Shown here one piece after another: positions 1-9,600 of a stretch of DNA of 64,000 bases. The stretch's first letter is position 1, and each line of letters starts with the position of its first letter. The DNA is from Streptomyces sp. ADI95-17 (GTDB lineage: Bacteria; Actinomycetota; Actinomycetes; Streptomycetales; Streptomycetaceae). A program made the position numbers and the translations under genes. The stretch is taken from positions 415,130-479,129 of the forward strand of contig NZ_ML123045.1 of the NCBI RefSeq assembly GCF_003846175.1. The letters run 5' to 3'. The notes beneath the pieces are model-generated. The model ran no database searches. It was given only the letters and a program-made list of their open reading frames with translations, and had not been told where the DNA came from.

Positions 1-31
1 GACCCCGCTCCTCAAGCGCCGGAGGGGCTGG
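1..31. repeat. Short intergenic repeat, copy 1
   Basis: This stretch is nearly identical to 9949-9980 (one base missing and one A/G change). A shorter core, CTCAAACGCCGGA, recurs in reverse orientation at about 4043-4055. It contains CTCC and GGAG arms and can form an imperfect hairpin. All three copies are outside genes and follow or separate transcription units, so a dispersed terminator-like or SIRE-like element is likely. Confidence 0.6.
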
Positions 32-61
32 ATCTCGCTCGCCGGAGGGGCCGTCGCCGGG

Positions 62-883
62 CTACTCCGGCGGCGCCGTCACGAAGTCGATCAGGTGTTC
101 CACCGAGCCCAGCAGGGCCGGTTCCAGGTCGCGGTACGAGTGGACCTTGGACAGGATGTGCTGCCAGGCCGCGCCGGTGTTCTCCGGCCAGCCCAGGGCG
201 CGGCACACGCCCGTCTTCCAGTCCTGGCCGCGCGGCACCACCGGCCAGGCCGTGATGCCCACGGAGGACGGCTTCACGGCCTCCCACACATCGATGTAGG
301 GATGACCGACCACCAGTACGTTCCCGTCCGTGACCTGATCGGCGATCCGGGACTCCTTGGAGCCGGGGACCAGGTGGTCGACCAGGACGCCCAGCCTGGC
401 GTCCGGGCCGGGGGAGAACTCGCGCACGATGGCGGGGAGGTCGTCGATGCCCTCCAGGTACTCGACGACCACGCCCTCGATCCGCAGGTCGTCGCCCCAG
501 ACCCGCTCGACCAGCTCCGCGTCGTGCCGGCCCTCCACATAGATCCGGCCCGCCCGCGCGACCCGGGCGCGCGCGCCGGGGACCGCGACCGAACCCGAGG
601 CCGTGCGCGCGGGGCGCACCGGAGCGGCGGCCGAGGGGCGGACCAGGGTGACCACCCGGCCCTCCAGCAGGAAGCCGCGCGGTTCCATCGGGAACACCCG
701 GTGCTTGCCGAAGCGGTCCTCCAGGGTCACCGTCGGCCCCTGGGCCGTCTTCTCGCAGCGGATCACCGCACCGCAGAATCCGGTGGAGACCTCCTCCACG
801 ACCAGATCGGCTTCGGCGGGGACCTCGGGAACGGGGGCGGACCTCTTCCACGGCGGGGTCAGGTCCGGCTGGTAGCTGCGCAT
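62..883 (-). CDS. DUF3097 family protein, possibly TOPRIM-like
   Basis: The 273-residue protein matches what I know of the actinobacterial DUF3097 family; no function is established to my knowledge. The N-terminal third (about 1-90) looks like a small beta-rich domain. From about residue 112 the protein reads IYVEGRHDAELVE and, about 50 residues later, LGVLVDHLVPGSKESR. This layout resembles a TOPRIM domain (EG..DA, then an acidic strand end followed by a PG turn) as in RNase M5 and DnaG. The usual DxD is DHL here, so catalytic competence is doubtful. There is no signal peptide or membrane segment, so it should be cytoplasmic. The ATG start at 883 is followed directly by a conserved-looking YQPDLTPPWKR segment. 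It lies in tandem with the downstream-facing metallo-hydrolase gene, 32 bases away. Confidence 0.85.
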   Translation of the reverse strand: MRSYQPDLTPPWKRSAPVPEVPAEADLVVEEVSTGFCGAVIRCEKTAQGPTVTLEDRFGKHRVFPMEPRGFLLEGRVVTLVRPSAAAPVRPARTASGSVAVPGARARVARAGRIYVEGRHDAELVERVWGDDLRIEGVVVEYLEGIDDLPAIVREFSPGPDARLGVLVDHLVPGSKESRIADQVTDGNVLVVGHPYIDVWEAVKPSSVGITAWPVVPRGQDWKTGVCRALGWPENTGAAWQHILSKVHSYRDLEPALLGSVEHLIDFVTAPPE

Positions 884-915
884 CGGACGACGATAGGACG
901 ATCAGGCCCCGGGGG

Positions 916-1638
916 TCACGACACGCCGAAGCGTACGGCCAGTTGTTCGCGCTGATCGCGTACGAACGCCGCGTCCACCACCGCCCCGTGCCCCGGCACG
1001 TACACCGCGTCCTCGCCGCCCAGCGCCAGCAGCCGGTCCAGCGAGGCCGGCCAGCGGGACGGGAAGGCGTCCGAGCCCGCCTGTGGTTCGCCGGACTCCT
1101 CGACCAGGTCGCCGCAGAGCACGACCGCGGGGGAGCCGGGGACGACCGCCACCAGGTCGTGGCCGCTGTGCGCGGGGCCCACGTCGGCCAGCAGCACCTC
1201 GCGCCCGCCGCCCAGGTCGACCGTCCACTCGCCGCACACCTCGTGCTGCGGCGCGACCAGCGCGTCCACGGCCTCCGCCGCGTCGTGCTCGCCGACCCCG
1301 TGGCGCACGGCCGAGGTGTGCAGCTCGTCCGCCCCGCGCCTCAGCAGCTCCCGCATGCCGACCGCTCCGTACGCCTGGGCACCGGAGAACGCGGCGGTGC
1401 CCAGCACATGGTCGAAATGGGGGTGGCTGAGTGCGATATGCGTCACCCTCCGGCCGAGCAGGGCCTGCGCCTGGGCCCGCACCTCGGCACCTTCACGGAG
1501 TGTCGATCCGGTGTCGTAGAGCAGCACCGCGTCCGCTCCGACCACCAGCGCGACCGTCGCGTCCCATCCGGGAAGGCGCCGCCGGCCCACTCCGTGACCG
1601 AGTCGCTCCCAGCCGAACTCTTCCCAAGAGGCATCCAT
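916..1638 (-). CDS. Metallo-beta-lactamase-fold hydrolase
   Basis: The 240-residue protein carries the MBL zinc motif SHPHFDH at about residues 90-96, a VGPAHSGHD segment near 153 that supplies the third histidine, an LCGDLVEE segment near 173 with the bridging aspartate, and a C-terminal VPGHGAVVD. This is a compact MBL domain with no extra RNA-binding or beta-CASP region, so a small-molecule thioesterase or lactonase-type hydrolase is more likely than a nuclease. The substrate cannot be told from sequence. No signal peptide is seen, so it is cytoplasmic. It is transcribed away from hrcA, with about 100 bases before the hrcA promoter region. Confidence 0.85.
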   Translation of the reverse strand: MDASWEEFGWERLGHGVGRRRLPGWDATVALVVGADAVLLYDTGSTLREGAEVRAQAQALLGRRVTHIALSHPHFDHVLGTAAFSGAQAYGAVGMRELLRRGADELHTSAVRHGVGEHDAAEAVDALVAPQHEVCGEWTVDLGGGREVLLADVGPAHSGHDLVAVVPGSPAVVLCGDLVEESGEPQAGSDAFPSRWPASLDRLLALGGEDAVYVPGHGAVVDAAFVRDQREQLAVRFGVS

Positions 1639-1695
1639 ACCGCGACGCTATCGGCAACGACCTGCGCGGTCTCGCGGTAGCGTGGCCGGTCGCCC

Positions 1696-1726
1696 TTGCT
1701 AGGCCCCCACTCGGCCGCCGTACACT
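1696..1726 (+). promoter_or_regulatory. Probable hrcA promoter
   Basis: TTGCTA at 1696-1701 and TACACT at 1721-1726 are separated by 19 bases. They lie just upstream of the CIRCE operator, so the expected transcription start would fall about 7 bases after the second hexamer and before or at the operator. The spacing is longer than the usual 17, so the assignment is moderate. Confidence 0.45.
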
Positions 1727-1739
1727 GGCCGGGGGGTTG

Positions 1740-1766
1740 CTGGCACTCACGATGACAGAGTGCCAG
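1740..1766. promoter_or_regulatory. CIRCE operator (HrcA binding site)
   Basis: CTGGCACTC, nine bases, then GAGTGCCAG form a perfect 9-9-9 inverted repeat. It matches the CIRCE consensus TTAGCACTC-N9-GAGTGCTAA except for the outer A/T bases. It lies about 70 bases upstream of hrcA, so HrcA should repress its own operon and release it on heat or protein stress. Confidence 0.95.
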
Positions 1767-1836
1767 GAGGATTCCTGGGCAGAGAAACAGGAACGACCCG
1801 AGAACCAACGAGGAAACACAGCTGGAGGTGTGCGCG

Positions 1837-2853
1837 ATGCTCAGCGAACGCAGACTCGAAGTGCTTCGCGCCATCGTCCAGGACTATGTCGGCACGGAGG
1901 AGCCCGTCGGCTCCAAGGCGCTCACCGAGCGGCACAAGCTGGGGGTCTCCCCGGCGACCGTCCGCAACGACATGGCGGTGCTGGAGGACGAGGGCTTCAT
2001 CGCCCAGCCCCACACCAGCGCGGGACGCATCCCGACGGACAAGGGCTACCGGCTCTTCGTCGACAGGCTCGCGGGGGTCAAGCCCCTCTCGACGCCGGAG
2101 CGCCGCGCCATCCACAATTTCCTCGACGGCGCGGTGGACCTCGACGACGTCGTGGGCCGCACCGTACGGCTGCTCGCGCAGCTGACCCGGCAGGTCGCCA
2201 TCGTGCAGTACCCCTCGCTGACCCGGTCGACGGTCCGGCACGTGGAACTGCTCTCGCTGGCACCCGCCCGGCTGATGCTCGTGCTCATCACGGACACCGG
2301 CCGGGTCGAACAGCGCATGATCGACTGCCCCGCCCCGTTCGGCGAGACCTCTCTCGCCGATCTGCGGGCCCGGCTCAACAGCCGGGTCGTCGGACGCCGC
2401 TTCGCGGACGTCCCGCAGCTGGTGCAGGACCTGCCGGAATCCTTCGAGAGCGAGGACCGGGGAACCGTGTCCACCGTGCTCTCCACCCTGCTCGAAACCC
2501 TCGTCGAGGAGACGGAGGAGCGGCTGATGATCGGCGGCACCTCCAACCTCACCCGCTTCGGACACGACTTCCCGGTGATGATCCGGCCGGTGCTGGAGGC
2601 ACTGGAGGAGCAGGTCGTGCTGCTGAAGCTGCTCGGCGAGGCCAAGGACTCGGGCATGACCGTACGTATCGGGCACGAGAACGCCCACGAGGGGCTCAAC
2701 TCCACGTCCGTCGTCGCGGTCGGCTACGGTTCGGGCGACGAGGCAGTCGCCAAACTCGGCGTGGTCGGACCGACCCGCATGGACTACCCCGGAACGATGG
2801 GAGCGGTACGCGCAGTGGCACGTTACGTCGGACAGATCCTGGCGGAGTCGTAA
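1837..2853 (+). CDS. hrcA: Heat-inducible transcription repressor HrcA
   Basis: The 338-residue protein has the N-terminal winged helix of HrcA ([18 protein letters not shown], then [18 protein letters not shown] at about 40-57) and the usual C-terminal GAF-like domain ending in GPTRMDYPG, the family signature. HrcA binds CIRCE and represses chaperone genes; GroEL normally keeps it active. I chose the ATG at 1837 because GGAGG at 1824-1828 sits 8 bases before it. The in-frame GTG at 1828 overlaps that ribosome site. The gene is directly followed by dnaJ, whose GTG begins on the base after the hrcA stop, so the two are co-transcribed and probably translationally coupled. Confidence 0.97.
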   Translation: MLSERRLEVLRAIVQDYVGTEEPVGSKALTERHKLGVSPATVRNDMAVLEDEGFIAQPHTSAGRIPTDKGYRLFVDRLAGVKPLSTPERRAIHNFLDGAVDLDDVVGRTVRLLAQLTRQVAIVQYPSLTRSTVRHVELLSLAPARLMLVLITDTGRVEQRMIDCPAPFGETSLADLRARLNSRVVGRRFADVPQLVQDLPESFESEDRGTVSTVLSTLLETLVEETEERLMIGGTSNLTRFGHDFPVMIRPVLEALEEQVVLLKLLGEAKDSGMTVRIGHENAHEGLNSTSVVAVGYGSGDEAVAKLGVVGPTRMDYPGTMGAVRAVARYVGQILAES

Positions 2854-3990
2854 GTGGCCACGGACTACTACGCCGTACTCGGCGTGCGCCGCGACGCATC
2901 TCAGGACGAGATCAAGAAGGCATTCCGGCGGCTCGCCCGCGAGCTGCACCCGGATGTCAACCCCGATCCGAAGACCCAGGAGCGGTTCAAGGAGATCAAC
3001 GCCGCCTACGAGGTGCTGTCGGACCCGCAGAAGAAGCAGGTCTACGACCTCGGCGGCGACCCGCTGTCCGCCTCCGGCGGCGCGGGCGCGGGCGGATTCG
3101 GACAGGGCGGCTTCGGCAACTTCTCCGACATCATGGACGCGTTCTTCGGCACGTCGTCGCAGCGCGGACCCCGTTCGCGCACCCGGCGCGGCCAGGACGC
3201 GATGATCCGGCTGGAGATCGATCTCGCCGAGGCGGCGTTCGGCACCACCAAGGACATCCAGGTCGACACGGCCGTCGTCTGTACGACGTGCAGCGGCGAG
3301 GGGGCCGCACCCGGCACCTCCGCGCAGACCTGTGACATGTGCCGCGGCCGCGGCGAGGTCTCGCAGGTCACCCGGTCCTTCCTCGGCCAGGTCATGACCT
3401 CGCGGCCCTGCCCGCAGTGCCAGGGCTTCGGCACGGTCGTGCCGACCCCGTGCCCGGAGTGCGCCGGCGACGGCCGCATCCGCTCGCGGCGCACGCTCAC
3501 CGTGAAGATCCCGGCCGGTGTCGACAACGGCACCCGCATCCAGCTCGCGGGCGAGGGCGAGGTCGGCCCCGGCGGCGGCCCGGCCGGCGATCTGTACGTG
3601 GAGATCCACGAGCTCGCGCACGCGGTGTTCCAGCGCCGCGGCGACGACCTGCACTGCACGGTCACCATCCCCATGACGGCGGGCGCGCTCGGCACCAAGG
3701 TGCCGCTGGAGACGCTCGACGGCCTGGAGGAGGTCGACATCCGGCCGGGCACCCAGTCCGGCCAGTCGGTGCCGCTGCACGGCCGCGGCATCACGCATCT
3801 GCGGGGCGGCGGGCGCGGCGACCTGATCGTGCACGTCGAGGTGATGACCCCGACGAAGCTGGACCCGGAGCAGGAGCGACTGCTGCGCGACCTGGCGAAG
3901 ATGCGCGGCGAGGAGCGGCCCACCGGCCAGTTCCAGCCCGGCCAGCAGGGGCTGTTCTCCCGGCTGAAGGACGCCTTCAACGGCCGCTGA
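2854..3990 (+). CDS. dnaJ: Molecular chaperone DnaJ (DnaJ2 type)
   Basis: The 378-residue co-chaperone has an N-terminal J domain (residues about 1-65) with the HPD motif in RELHPDVN, a Gly-rich linker near 70-95, four zinc-finger repeats of the CxxCxGxG kind ([32 protein letters not shown], about 147-211) and the C-terminal beta-sandwich domains. It stimulates DnaK ATPase and holds unfolded clients. It starts with GTG immediately after the hrcA stop codon. In Streptomyces a second DnaJ usually lies in the dnaK operon; this hrcA-linked copy is the DnaJ2 paralogue. A strong hairpin follows the gene. Confidence 0.97.
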   Translation: MATDYYAVLGVRRDASQDEIKKAFRRLARELHPDVNPDPKTQERFKEINAAYEVLSDPQKKQVYDLGGDPLSASGGAGAGGFGQGGFGNFSDIMDAFFGTSSQRGPRSRTRRGQDAMIRLEIDLAEAAFGTTKDIQVDTAVVCTTCSGEGAAPGTSAQTCDMCRGRGEVSQVTRSFLGQVMTSRPCPQCQGFGTVVPTPCPECAGDGRIRSRRTLTVKIPAGVDNGTRIQLAGEGEVGPGGGPAGDLYVEIHELAHAVFQRRGDDLHCTVTIPMTAGALGTKVPLETLDGLEEVDIRPGTQSGQSVPLHGRGITHLRGGGRGDLIVHVEVMTPTKLDPEQERLLRDLAKMRGEERPTGQFQPGQQGLFSRLKDAFNGR

Positions 3991-4013
3991 CCGACCCCGC
4001 AAGCCGTTCCCGG

Positions 4014-4050
4014 ACGCCGGACGGACCCGCTCGACGGGGCCGTCCGGCGT
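4014..4050 (+). terminator. Terminator hairpin after dnaJ, includes repeat core
   Basis: ACGCCGGACGG at 4014-4024 pairs perfectly with CCGTCCGGCGT at 4040-4050. The 15-base loop holds a further CCCG/CGGG pairing. It is followed by TTTGAGT. The right arm plus TTTGAG is the reverse complement of the CTCAAACGCCGGA core found at 1-31 and 9949-9980. Confidence 0.75.
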
Positions 4051-4114
4051 TTGAGTACAAAGCGGACCCCGGGCCGAGCGTCCCGGGCGGCCCGGGACGT
4101 GACACGATGCGGTC

Positions 4115-5188
4115 ATGTCATCCGCGTTGACCGATCTCTGCCGGTATCCGATCGTGCAGGCCCCGATGGCGGGGGGCACGTCCTGTCCACAGCTCGTCGC
4201 GGCCGTCTCGGAGGCGGGCGGGCTCGGTTTCCTCGCCGCCGGGTACAAGACGGCGGACGGCATGTACAACGAGATCAAACAGCTGCGCGGGTTGACCGGC
4301 CGGCCGTTCGGCGTCAATCTCTTCATGCCGCAGCCGGCGCTCGCCGACCCGAGCGCCGTCGAGGTGTACCAGCACCAGCTCGCGGGCGAGGCCGCCTGGT
4401 ACGAGACCCCGCTCGGTGATCCGGACTCCGGCGGCGACGACAACTACGACGCCAAACTCGCCATCCTCCTGGAGGACCCGGTCCCGGCCGTCTCGTTCAC
4501 CTTCGGCTGCCCCACCCGCGACACCCTCGACGCGTTCGCCGGCGTCGGCACGTACACCGTCGTGACGGTCACCACGCCCGAGGAGGCCCAGGTCGCCCAG
4601 TGGGCGGGCGCCGACGCGGTCTGCGTCCAGGGCGTCGAGGCGGGCGGTCACCAGTCCACCCACCGCGACGACCCGCAGACCGACGGCGCCGGGATCGGGC
4701 TGCTCTCGCTGGTGTCCCAGGTCCGCGAGACCGTGCAGATACCGATCGTCGCCACCGGCGGGCTGATGCGCGGATCCCAGATCGCCGCGGTGCTCGCCGC
4801 GGGCGCGGAGGCGGCACAGCTCGGCACGGCGTTCCTCGTCTGCCCCGAGTCCGGGGCGAGCCTGCTGCACAAGCAGGCGCTGACCAACCCGCTGTTCGTA
4901 CGGACCGCCCTGACCCGGGCGTTCTCCGGCCGCCCGGCCCGCGGCCTGGTCAACCGCTTCATGCGCGAGCACGGCCCGTACGCCCCCGCCGCCTACCCGC
5001 AGGTGCACTATCTGACCGCCGGGCTGCGCAAGGCGGCGGCGAAGGCCGGGGACGCGCAGGGCATGGCGCTGTGGGCGGGCCAGGGACACCGGATGGCACG
5101 CGAGCTGCCGGCCGGCCGGCTGGTCAGGCTGCTCGCCGAAGAACTGGACGCCGCACGGACGGCAGTGAGTACAGGGAGTACGCAGTGA
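4115..5188 (+). CDS. Nitronate monooxygenase (FMN, NPD/2-nitropropane dioxygenase family)
   Basis: The 357-residue protein is a TIM-barrel flavoprotein of the NMO family. It begins with the family pattern PIVQAPMAGG near residues 12-21, has VNLFMPQ near 70 and VCVQGVEAGGHQ near 170 (the catalytic histidine region of class I NMOs), and IVATGGLMRGSQIAAVLAAGA near 212-232, the FMN phosphate-binding loop. The reaction is oxidation of propionate 3-nitronate or alkyl nitronates, a detoxification role. The gene runs with rsmE: its TGA at 5186-5188 overlaps the rsmE GTG at 5185, so translation is probably coupled although the functions are unrelated. Confidence 0.93.
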   Translation: MSSALTDLCRYPIVQAPMAGGTSCPQLVAAVSEAGGLGFLAAGYKTADGMYNEIKQLRGLTGRPFGVNLFMPQPALADPSAVEVYQHQLAGEAAWYETPLGDPDSGGDDNYDAKLAILLEDPVPAVSFTFGCPTRDTLDAFAGVGTYTVVTVTTPEEAQVAQWAGADAVCVQGVEAGGHQSTHRDDPQTDGAGIGLLSLVSQVRETVQIPIVATGGLMRGSQIAAVLAAGAEAAQLGTAFLVCPESGASLLHKQALTNPLFVRTALTRAFSGRPARGLVNRFMREHGPYAPAAYPQVHYLTAGLRKAAAKAGDAQGMALWAGQGHRMARELPAGRLVRLLAEELDAARTAVSTGSTQ

Positions 5189-5931
5189 CCGCACCGGTCT
5201 TCGTCGTCGAACAGGTCCCCGGCGGGCCCGAGTTCGTCCTGGAGGGGCCCGAGGGTCGGCACGCCGTGTCGGTGAAGCGGCTGCGCGCCGGTGAGGCCGT
5301 CGTGCTCACCGACGGGCGCGGCCACTGGGCGGACGGCGTCGTCTCGGCCGCCGAGGGCAAGGACCGGCTCGTCGTCACCGGCCTGACCGGGATCCTGGAG
5401 GAGCCCCGCCCCGCCCCCCGCATCACCGTCGTCCAGGCCCTGCCCAAGGGTGACCGGGGCGAGGTCGCCGTGGAGACGATGACGGAGACCGGCGTGGACG
5501 CGATCGTGCCCTGGCAGGCGTCGCGCTGCATCACGCAGTGGAAGGGCGACCGCGGCCTCAAGTCCCTGGCGAAATGGCGCAACACCGCCCGGGAGGCGGG
5601 CAAGCAGTCCCGCCGGGTGCGCTTCCCCGAGGTGGCCGACGCGATGACCACCAGACAGGCGGCCGTCCTGGTCGCCGCGGCGGACTTCGCCGCCGTCCTG
5701 CACGAGGACCGGGGACACGACAGCGAGCCGCTGGCCACCGTCCCGCTTCCCGCCGAGGGCGAGATCGTGCTCGTCGTCGGCCCCGAGGGCGGGGTCTCGC
5801 CGGACGAACTGGCGGCCTTCACCGCGGCGGGCGCCCGGACCTGCCGGCTCGGCGCGAGCGTGCTGCGCACCTCCACGGCCGGCACGGCGGCCACCGCACT
5901 GCTGCTGGGGCGCACCGGCCGCTGGTCGTGA
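5185..5931 (+). CDS. rsmE: 16S rRNA (uracil(1498)-N(3))-methyltransferase RsmE
   Basis: The 248-residue protein has the RsmE architecture: an N-terminal PUA-like domain with GRHAVSVKRLRAGEAVVLTDG (split around residues 25-45) and a C-terminal SPOUT methyltransferase with VVQALPKGDRGE near 80, LVVGPEGGVSPDEL near 193 and LGASVLRTSTAGTAA near 220. The last two form the trefoil-knot SAM site. It methylates U1498 of 16S rRNA in the 30S subunit. The GTG start at 5185 overlaps the stop of the upstream gene. The protein ends LLLGRTGRWS. Confidence 0.95.
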   Translation: MTAPVFVVEQVPGGPEFVLEGPEGRHAVSVKRLRAGEAVVLTDGRGHWADGVVSAAEGKDRLVVTGLTGILEEPRPAPRITVVQALPKGDRGEVAVETMTETGVDAIVPWQASRCITQWKGDRGLKSLAKWRNTAREAGKQSRRVRFPEVADAMTTRQAAVLVAAADFAAVLHEDRGHDSEPLATVPLPAEGEIVLVVGPEGGVSPDELAAFTAAGARTCRLGASVLRTSTAGTAATALLLGRTGRWS

Positions 5932-6015
5932 GCCCCCGCTTGTGCTCCGGCGCCACCCCCACTGTCCCCGCACGCCGTCTACCGCAAGGTGGTGCAACGG
6001 TGGGAAGCTGCCCGT

Positions 6016-6540
6016 ATGGGGACATCAAGGGCATGGGGTCAGGGAAGAGAACGGCGCTTTCTGGCCGCGTCCGCACTCGTGGTCGCGGCGGTAGCGGGAG
6101 CTGCCGCCTGTGACCCCCAGGGCGGGCTGAACTCCGCGTCCATCGCCGTGACCACCGACCGGGTCGGCACCGGCGCGCTGGAACGCAACGGGGTCGACGT
6201 GCAGTGGCTGAACTGCACGGCGGGCGTCGACGGGGACCGGGCCGGGGGCGCACAGCCCTCGGCGTCCGTGCGCCGGATCGCGGACGTCGACTGCAGCGGC
6301 AAGACCGGACAGGGCGAGGCCATCACCCTCACCGGCAAGGTGACCCAGGAGCTGGGCGGCCGGTGCGTGCGGGGGGACCTGACCGCGAAGACGGGCGGGA
6401 GGTCCGTCTTCCGGGCGGATGTGCTCGGCGACTGCGACGCCGCCCCGTCGACCGCGGTGGTGAACCCGCCGCCGGCCGGCGGCCCCGGGCCGGTGGTCAC
6501 CGTCACGGTGACGGTGACCGAGACGCCCATGGGCAAGTGA
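6016..6540 (+). CDS. Small putative lipoprotein
   Basis: The 174-residue protein has a basic N terminus with RERR, a hydrophobic core FLAASALVVAAVAGAAAC and a lipobox-like end at AAAC near residue 32, so lipoprotein processing and membrane anchoring are likely. The mature part has paired cysteines (LNCTAG, VDCSGK, GRCVRGD, GDCDAA) and a Val/Thr-rich tail. I do not recognise a named family. ATG at 6016 is chosen because GGGAAG lies 8 bases upstream; an in-frame GTG at 5989 would add nine residues before the signal sequence. The gene stands alone between rsmE and the tricorn protease. Confidence 0.75.
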   Translation: MGTSRAWGQGRERRFLAASALVVAAVAGAAACDPQGGLNSASIAVTTDRVGTGALERNGVDVQWLNCTAGVDGDRAGGAQPSASVRRIADVDCSGKTGQGEAITLTGKVTQELGGRCVRGDLTAKTGGRSVFRADVLGDCDAAPSTAVVNPPPAGGPGPVVTVTVTVTETPMGK

Positions 6541-6619
6541 ACCGGTCCGCCCCCGGCGGCCCGTCGAACTCCGGCCAACCCGCTTACGCGGAACGGGACC
6601 GCGACCTAGGGTGACCGGT

Positions 6620-9600
6620 GTGACGCAGTCTGCTTACCTCCGATACCCCCATGTCCAGGGCGATTCGATCGCCTTCACCGCCGAGGACGATGTCTGGCTG
6701 GCGCCGCTGGACGGCGGCCGAGCCTGGCGCGTCTGCGCCGACAACCGGCCGGTCGCCGGTCCCCGGATATCGCCAGACGGAACCCGGGTCGCCTGGACGA
6801 CCACCCGGGACGGCGCCCCCGAGGTGCACATCGCACCGGCCGACGGCGGCCCCTCCGTGCGGCTCACCCACTGGGGCGACGCACGGACCGCCGTGCACGG
6901 CTGGACGCCCGAGGGCGAGGTGCTGGTCATCAGCTCCCAGGGACAGGCATCGCTCCGGCGCACCTGGGCCAGGGCCGTCCCGGTCGACGGCGGACCCGCC
7001 CGGACCCTGCCGTACGGGCCGGTCGGCTCGGTCGCGTACGGGCCCGGCGGCCGGATCCTGCTGCTCTCGGTCACCATGGGGCGCGAGGCCGCCGCCTGGA
7101 AGCGCTACCGGGGCGGCACGGCGGGCAAGCTGTGGATCGAGCGGGAGTCCCCGGCGGACGGCCCGGCGGAGTTCGTACGGCTCCACGCCGACCTCGACGG
7201 GAACATCGAATGCCCGATGTGGGTGGGCGAGCGGGTCGCCTTCCTCTCCGACCACGAAGGCGTCGGCGCGGTCTACTCCTCGCTCCCCGACGGCACCGAC
7301 CTGCGCCGCCACACGGGCATCGAGGGCTTCTACGCCCGCCACGCGTCCACCGACGGCACCCGCGTCGCCTATGCCTCGGCCGGTGAGCTCTGGCTGCTGG
7401 ACGGCCTCGGGGGCGACGGGCCCCGCCGCGTCGACATCCGGCTCGGCGGCCAGCGCGCCGACCTCCAGCCGCACCCCGTGCACGCCGGCAGCCACCTCGA
7501 CGCCGCGTCCCCGGACCGCACCGGCCGGGGCAGCGCCGTCGGGACGCGCGGCGCCGTCCACTGGGTCACCCACAGCGGGGGCCCGGCCCGCGCGCTCGCC
7601 GTCGAACCGGGCGTACGGGCCCGGCTGCCGCGCACCTTCCAGGCCGACGGCGACCAGCACGTCGTCTGGGTCACCGACGCCGAGGGCGACGACGCCCTGG
7701 AGTGCGCACCCGCCACCGGAACCGCCCCCGGTGCCGTACCGCGCCGCCTCGCCGCAGGCCGCATCGGCCGGGTCCTCGACCTGACCCCGGCCCCCGACGG
7801 CAGCCGGTTCGCCGTCGCCGCGCACGACGGGCGGATCCTGATCGTCGAGCGGGAGAGCGGCGAGGTCCACGAGGTGGACCGCAGCGAGCACGGCGAAGCC
7901 TCCGGCCTCGTCTTCTCGCCCGACTCCTCCTGGCTGGCCTGGTCCCACCCCGGGCCCGAGCCGCTCAGCCAGCTCAAGCTCGCGCACCTCGCCGATCTGT
8001 CGGTCACCGAGGCCACCCCGCTGCGCTTCCGGGACTTCGCCCCCGCGTTCACCGGCGACGGCAAGCACCTCGCGTTCCTCTCCGAGCGGTCCTTCGACCC
8101 GGTCTACGACGCCCATGTCTTCGACCTGGCGTTCATCGGCGCCTGCCGTCCGCACCTGCTGACGCTCGCCGCGACCACGCCCTCCCCGTTCGGGCCGCAG
8201 CGCCACGGCCGCCCGATCGAGAAGAGCGGCGGCGAGGGCGACCAGGACAACCCGACGGCGCTGCCCGTCACCCGGATCGACCTCGAAGGGCTCGCCGACC
8301 GGATCGTGCCGCTGCCCGTCGAGGCCGCCAGCTACTCCACGCTGCGCGCCGCGAAGGACGGGCTGCTGTGGCTGAGCCACCCGGTGACCGGGGTACTCGG
8401 CACCAGCGGACCCACCCCCGACGCCCGGCGGCCCGAGACCGTCCTTGAGCGGTACGACCTGGAGAAGCTGCGCTGCGAGCAACTCGCCTCCGGTGTCGAG
8501 GACTTCGCGGTCAGCGGCGACGGCAAGCGGATCGTCATGCAGACCCGGGGCAAGCTGCGTGCCGTACCGTCCGACAGTCATGTCCCGGCCGATGACGACG
8601 GCGGCGGCAGCGACGGGGGCGTCACCGTCGATCTCTCCCGGATCCGGCGGATCCTCGAACCGGCCGCCGAATGGCGTCAGATGTACAACGAGGCCGGGCG
8701 CATCATGCGGGACAACTACTGGCGTCCCGACATGGGCGGCCTCGACTGGGACGGGGTCCTGGACCGCTACCGTCCGGTGCTGGAGCGGGTCGCCACCCAC
8801 GACGACCTGATGGACCTGCTCTGGGAGGTGCAGGGGGAGCTCGGCACCTCGCACGCCTATGTGCGGCCGTCCGGCGGATGGGGCGACGACTCGTCCCGGC
8901 AGGGGCTGCTCGGTGCGGACATCTCCCGTACGGACGAGGGCAGTTGGCGGATCGACCGGATCCTGCCGTCCGAGACCTCCGACCCGGACGCCCGCTCCCC
9001 GCTCGCCGCGCCCGGCGTGGCGGTGCGCGCCGGGGACGCGATCATCGCCGTCGACGGCCATCCGGTCGACCCGGTGACCGGGCCCGGACCGCTGCTCACC
9101 GGCTCGGCGGACAAGCCGGTCGAGCTGACCGTCTCGCCGGTCGACGGCGGTAACTCCCGCCATGTCGTCGTCGTACCGGTCGCCGACGAGGAGGCGCTGC
9201 GCTACCACGCGTGGGTCGCCGACCGGCGGGCCTACGTGCACGGGCACTCCGGCGGACGCCTCGGCTACCTCCACGTTCCCGACATGGTCGGCTCGGGCTG
9301 GGCGCAGCTCCACCGCGACCTGCGGATCGAAGTGGCCCGCGAGGGGCTGGTCGTGGACGTCCGGGAGAACCGGGGCGGCCACACCTCGCAGCTGATCGTG
9401 GAGAAGCTCGCCCGCCGTGTCGTCGGCTGGGACCTGCCGCGCGGCAGGCGGCCGTTCAGCTACCCGCAGGACGCACCGCGCGGTCCCGTGGTCGCGGTGG
9501 CCAACGAGTTTTCCGGCTCGGACGGCGACATCGTGAACGCCGCGATCAAGGCGCTGGGCATCGGGCCGGTCGTCGGCACCCGGACCTGGGGCGGTGTGGT

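Noticed and set aside
1431..3335. Very long frames antisense or out of frame to hrcA-dnaJ and other genes (for example also 1747-4443 minus, 6584-10072 minus, 60905-63811 minus)
   Set aside because: Long spurious frames are expected in DNA with this third-position GC bias. Their translations are Arg/Gly/Ala-rich without domains, and the opposite frames match known families.
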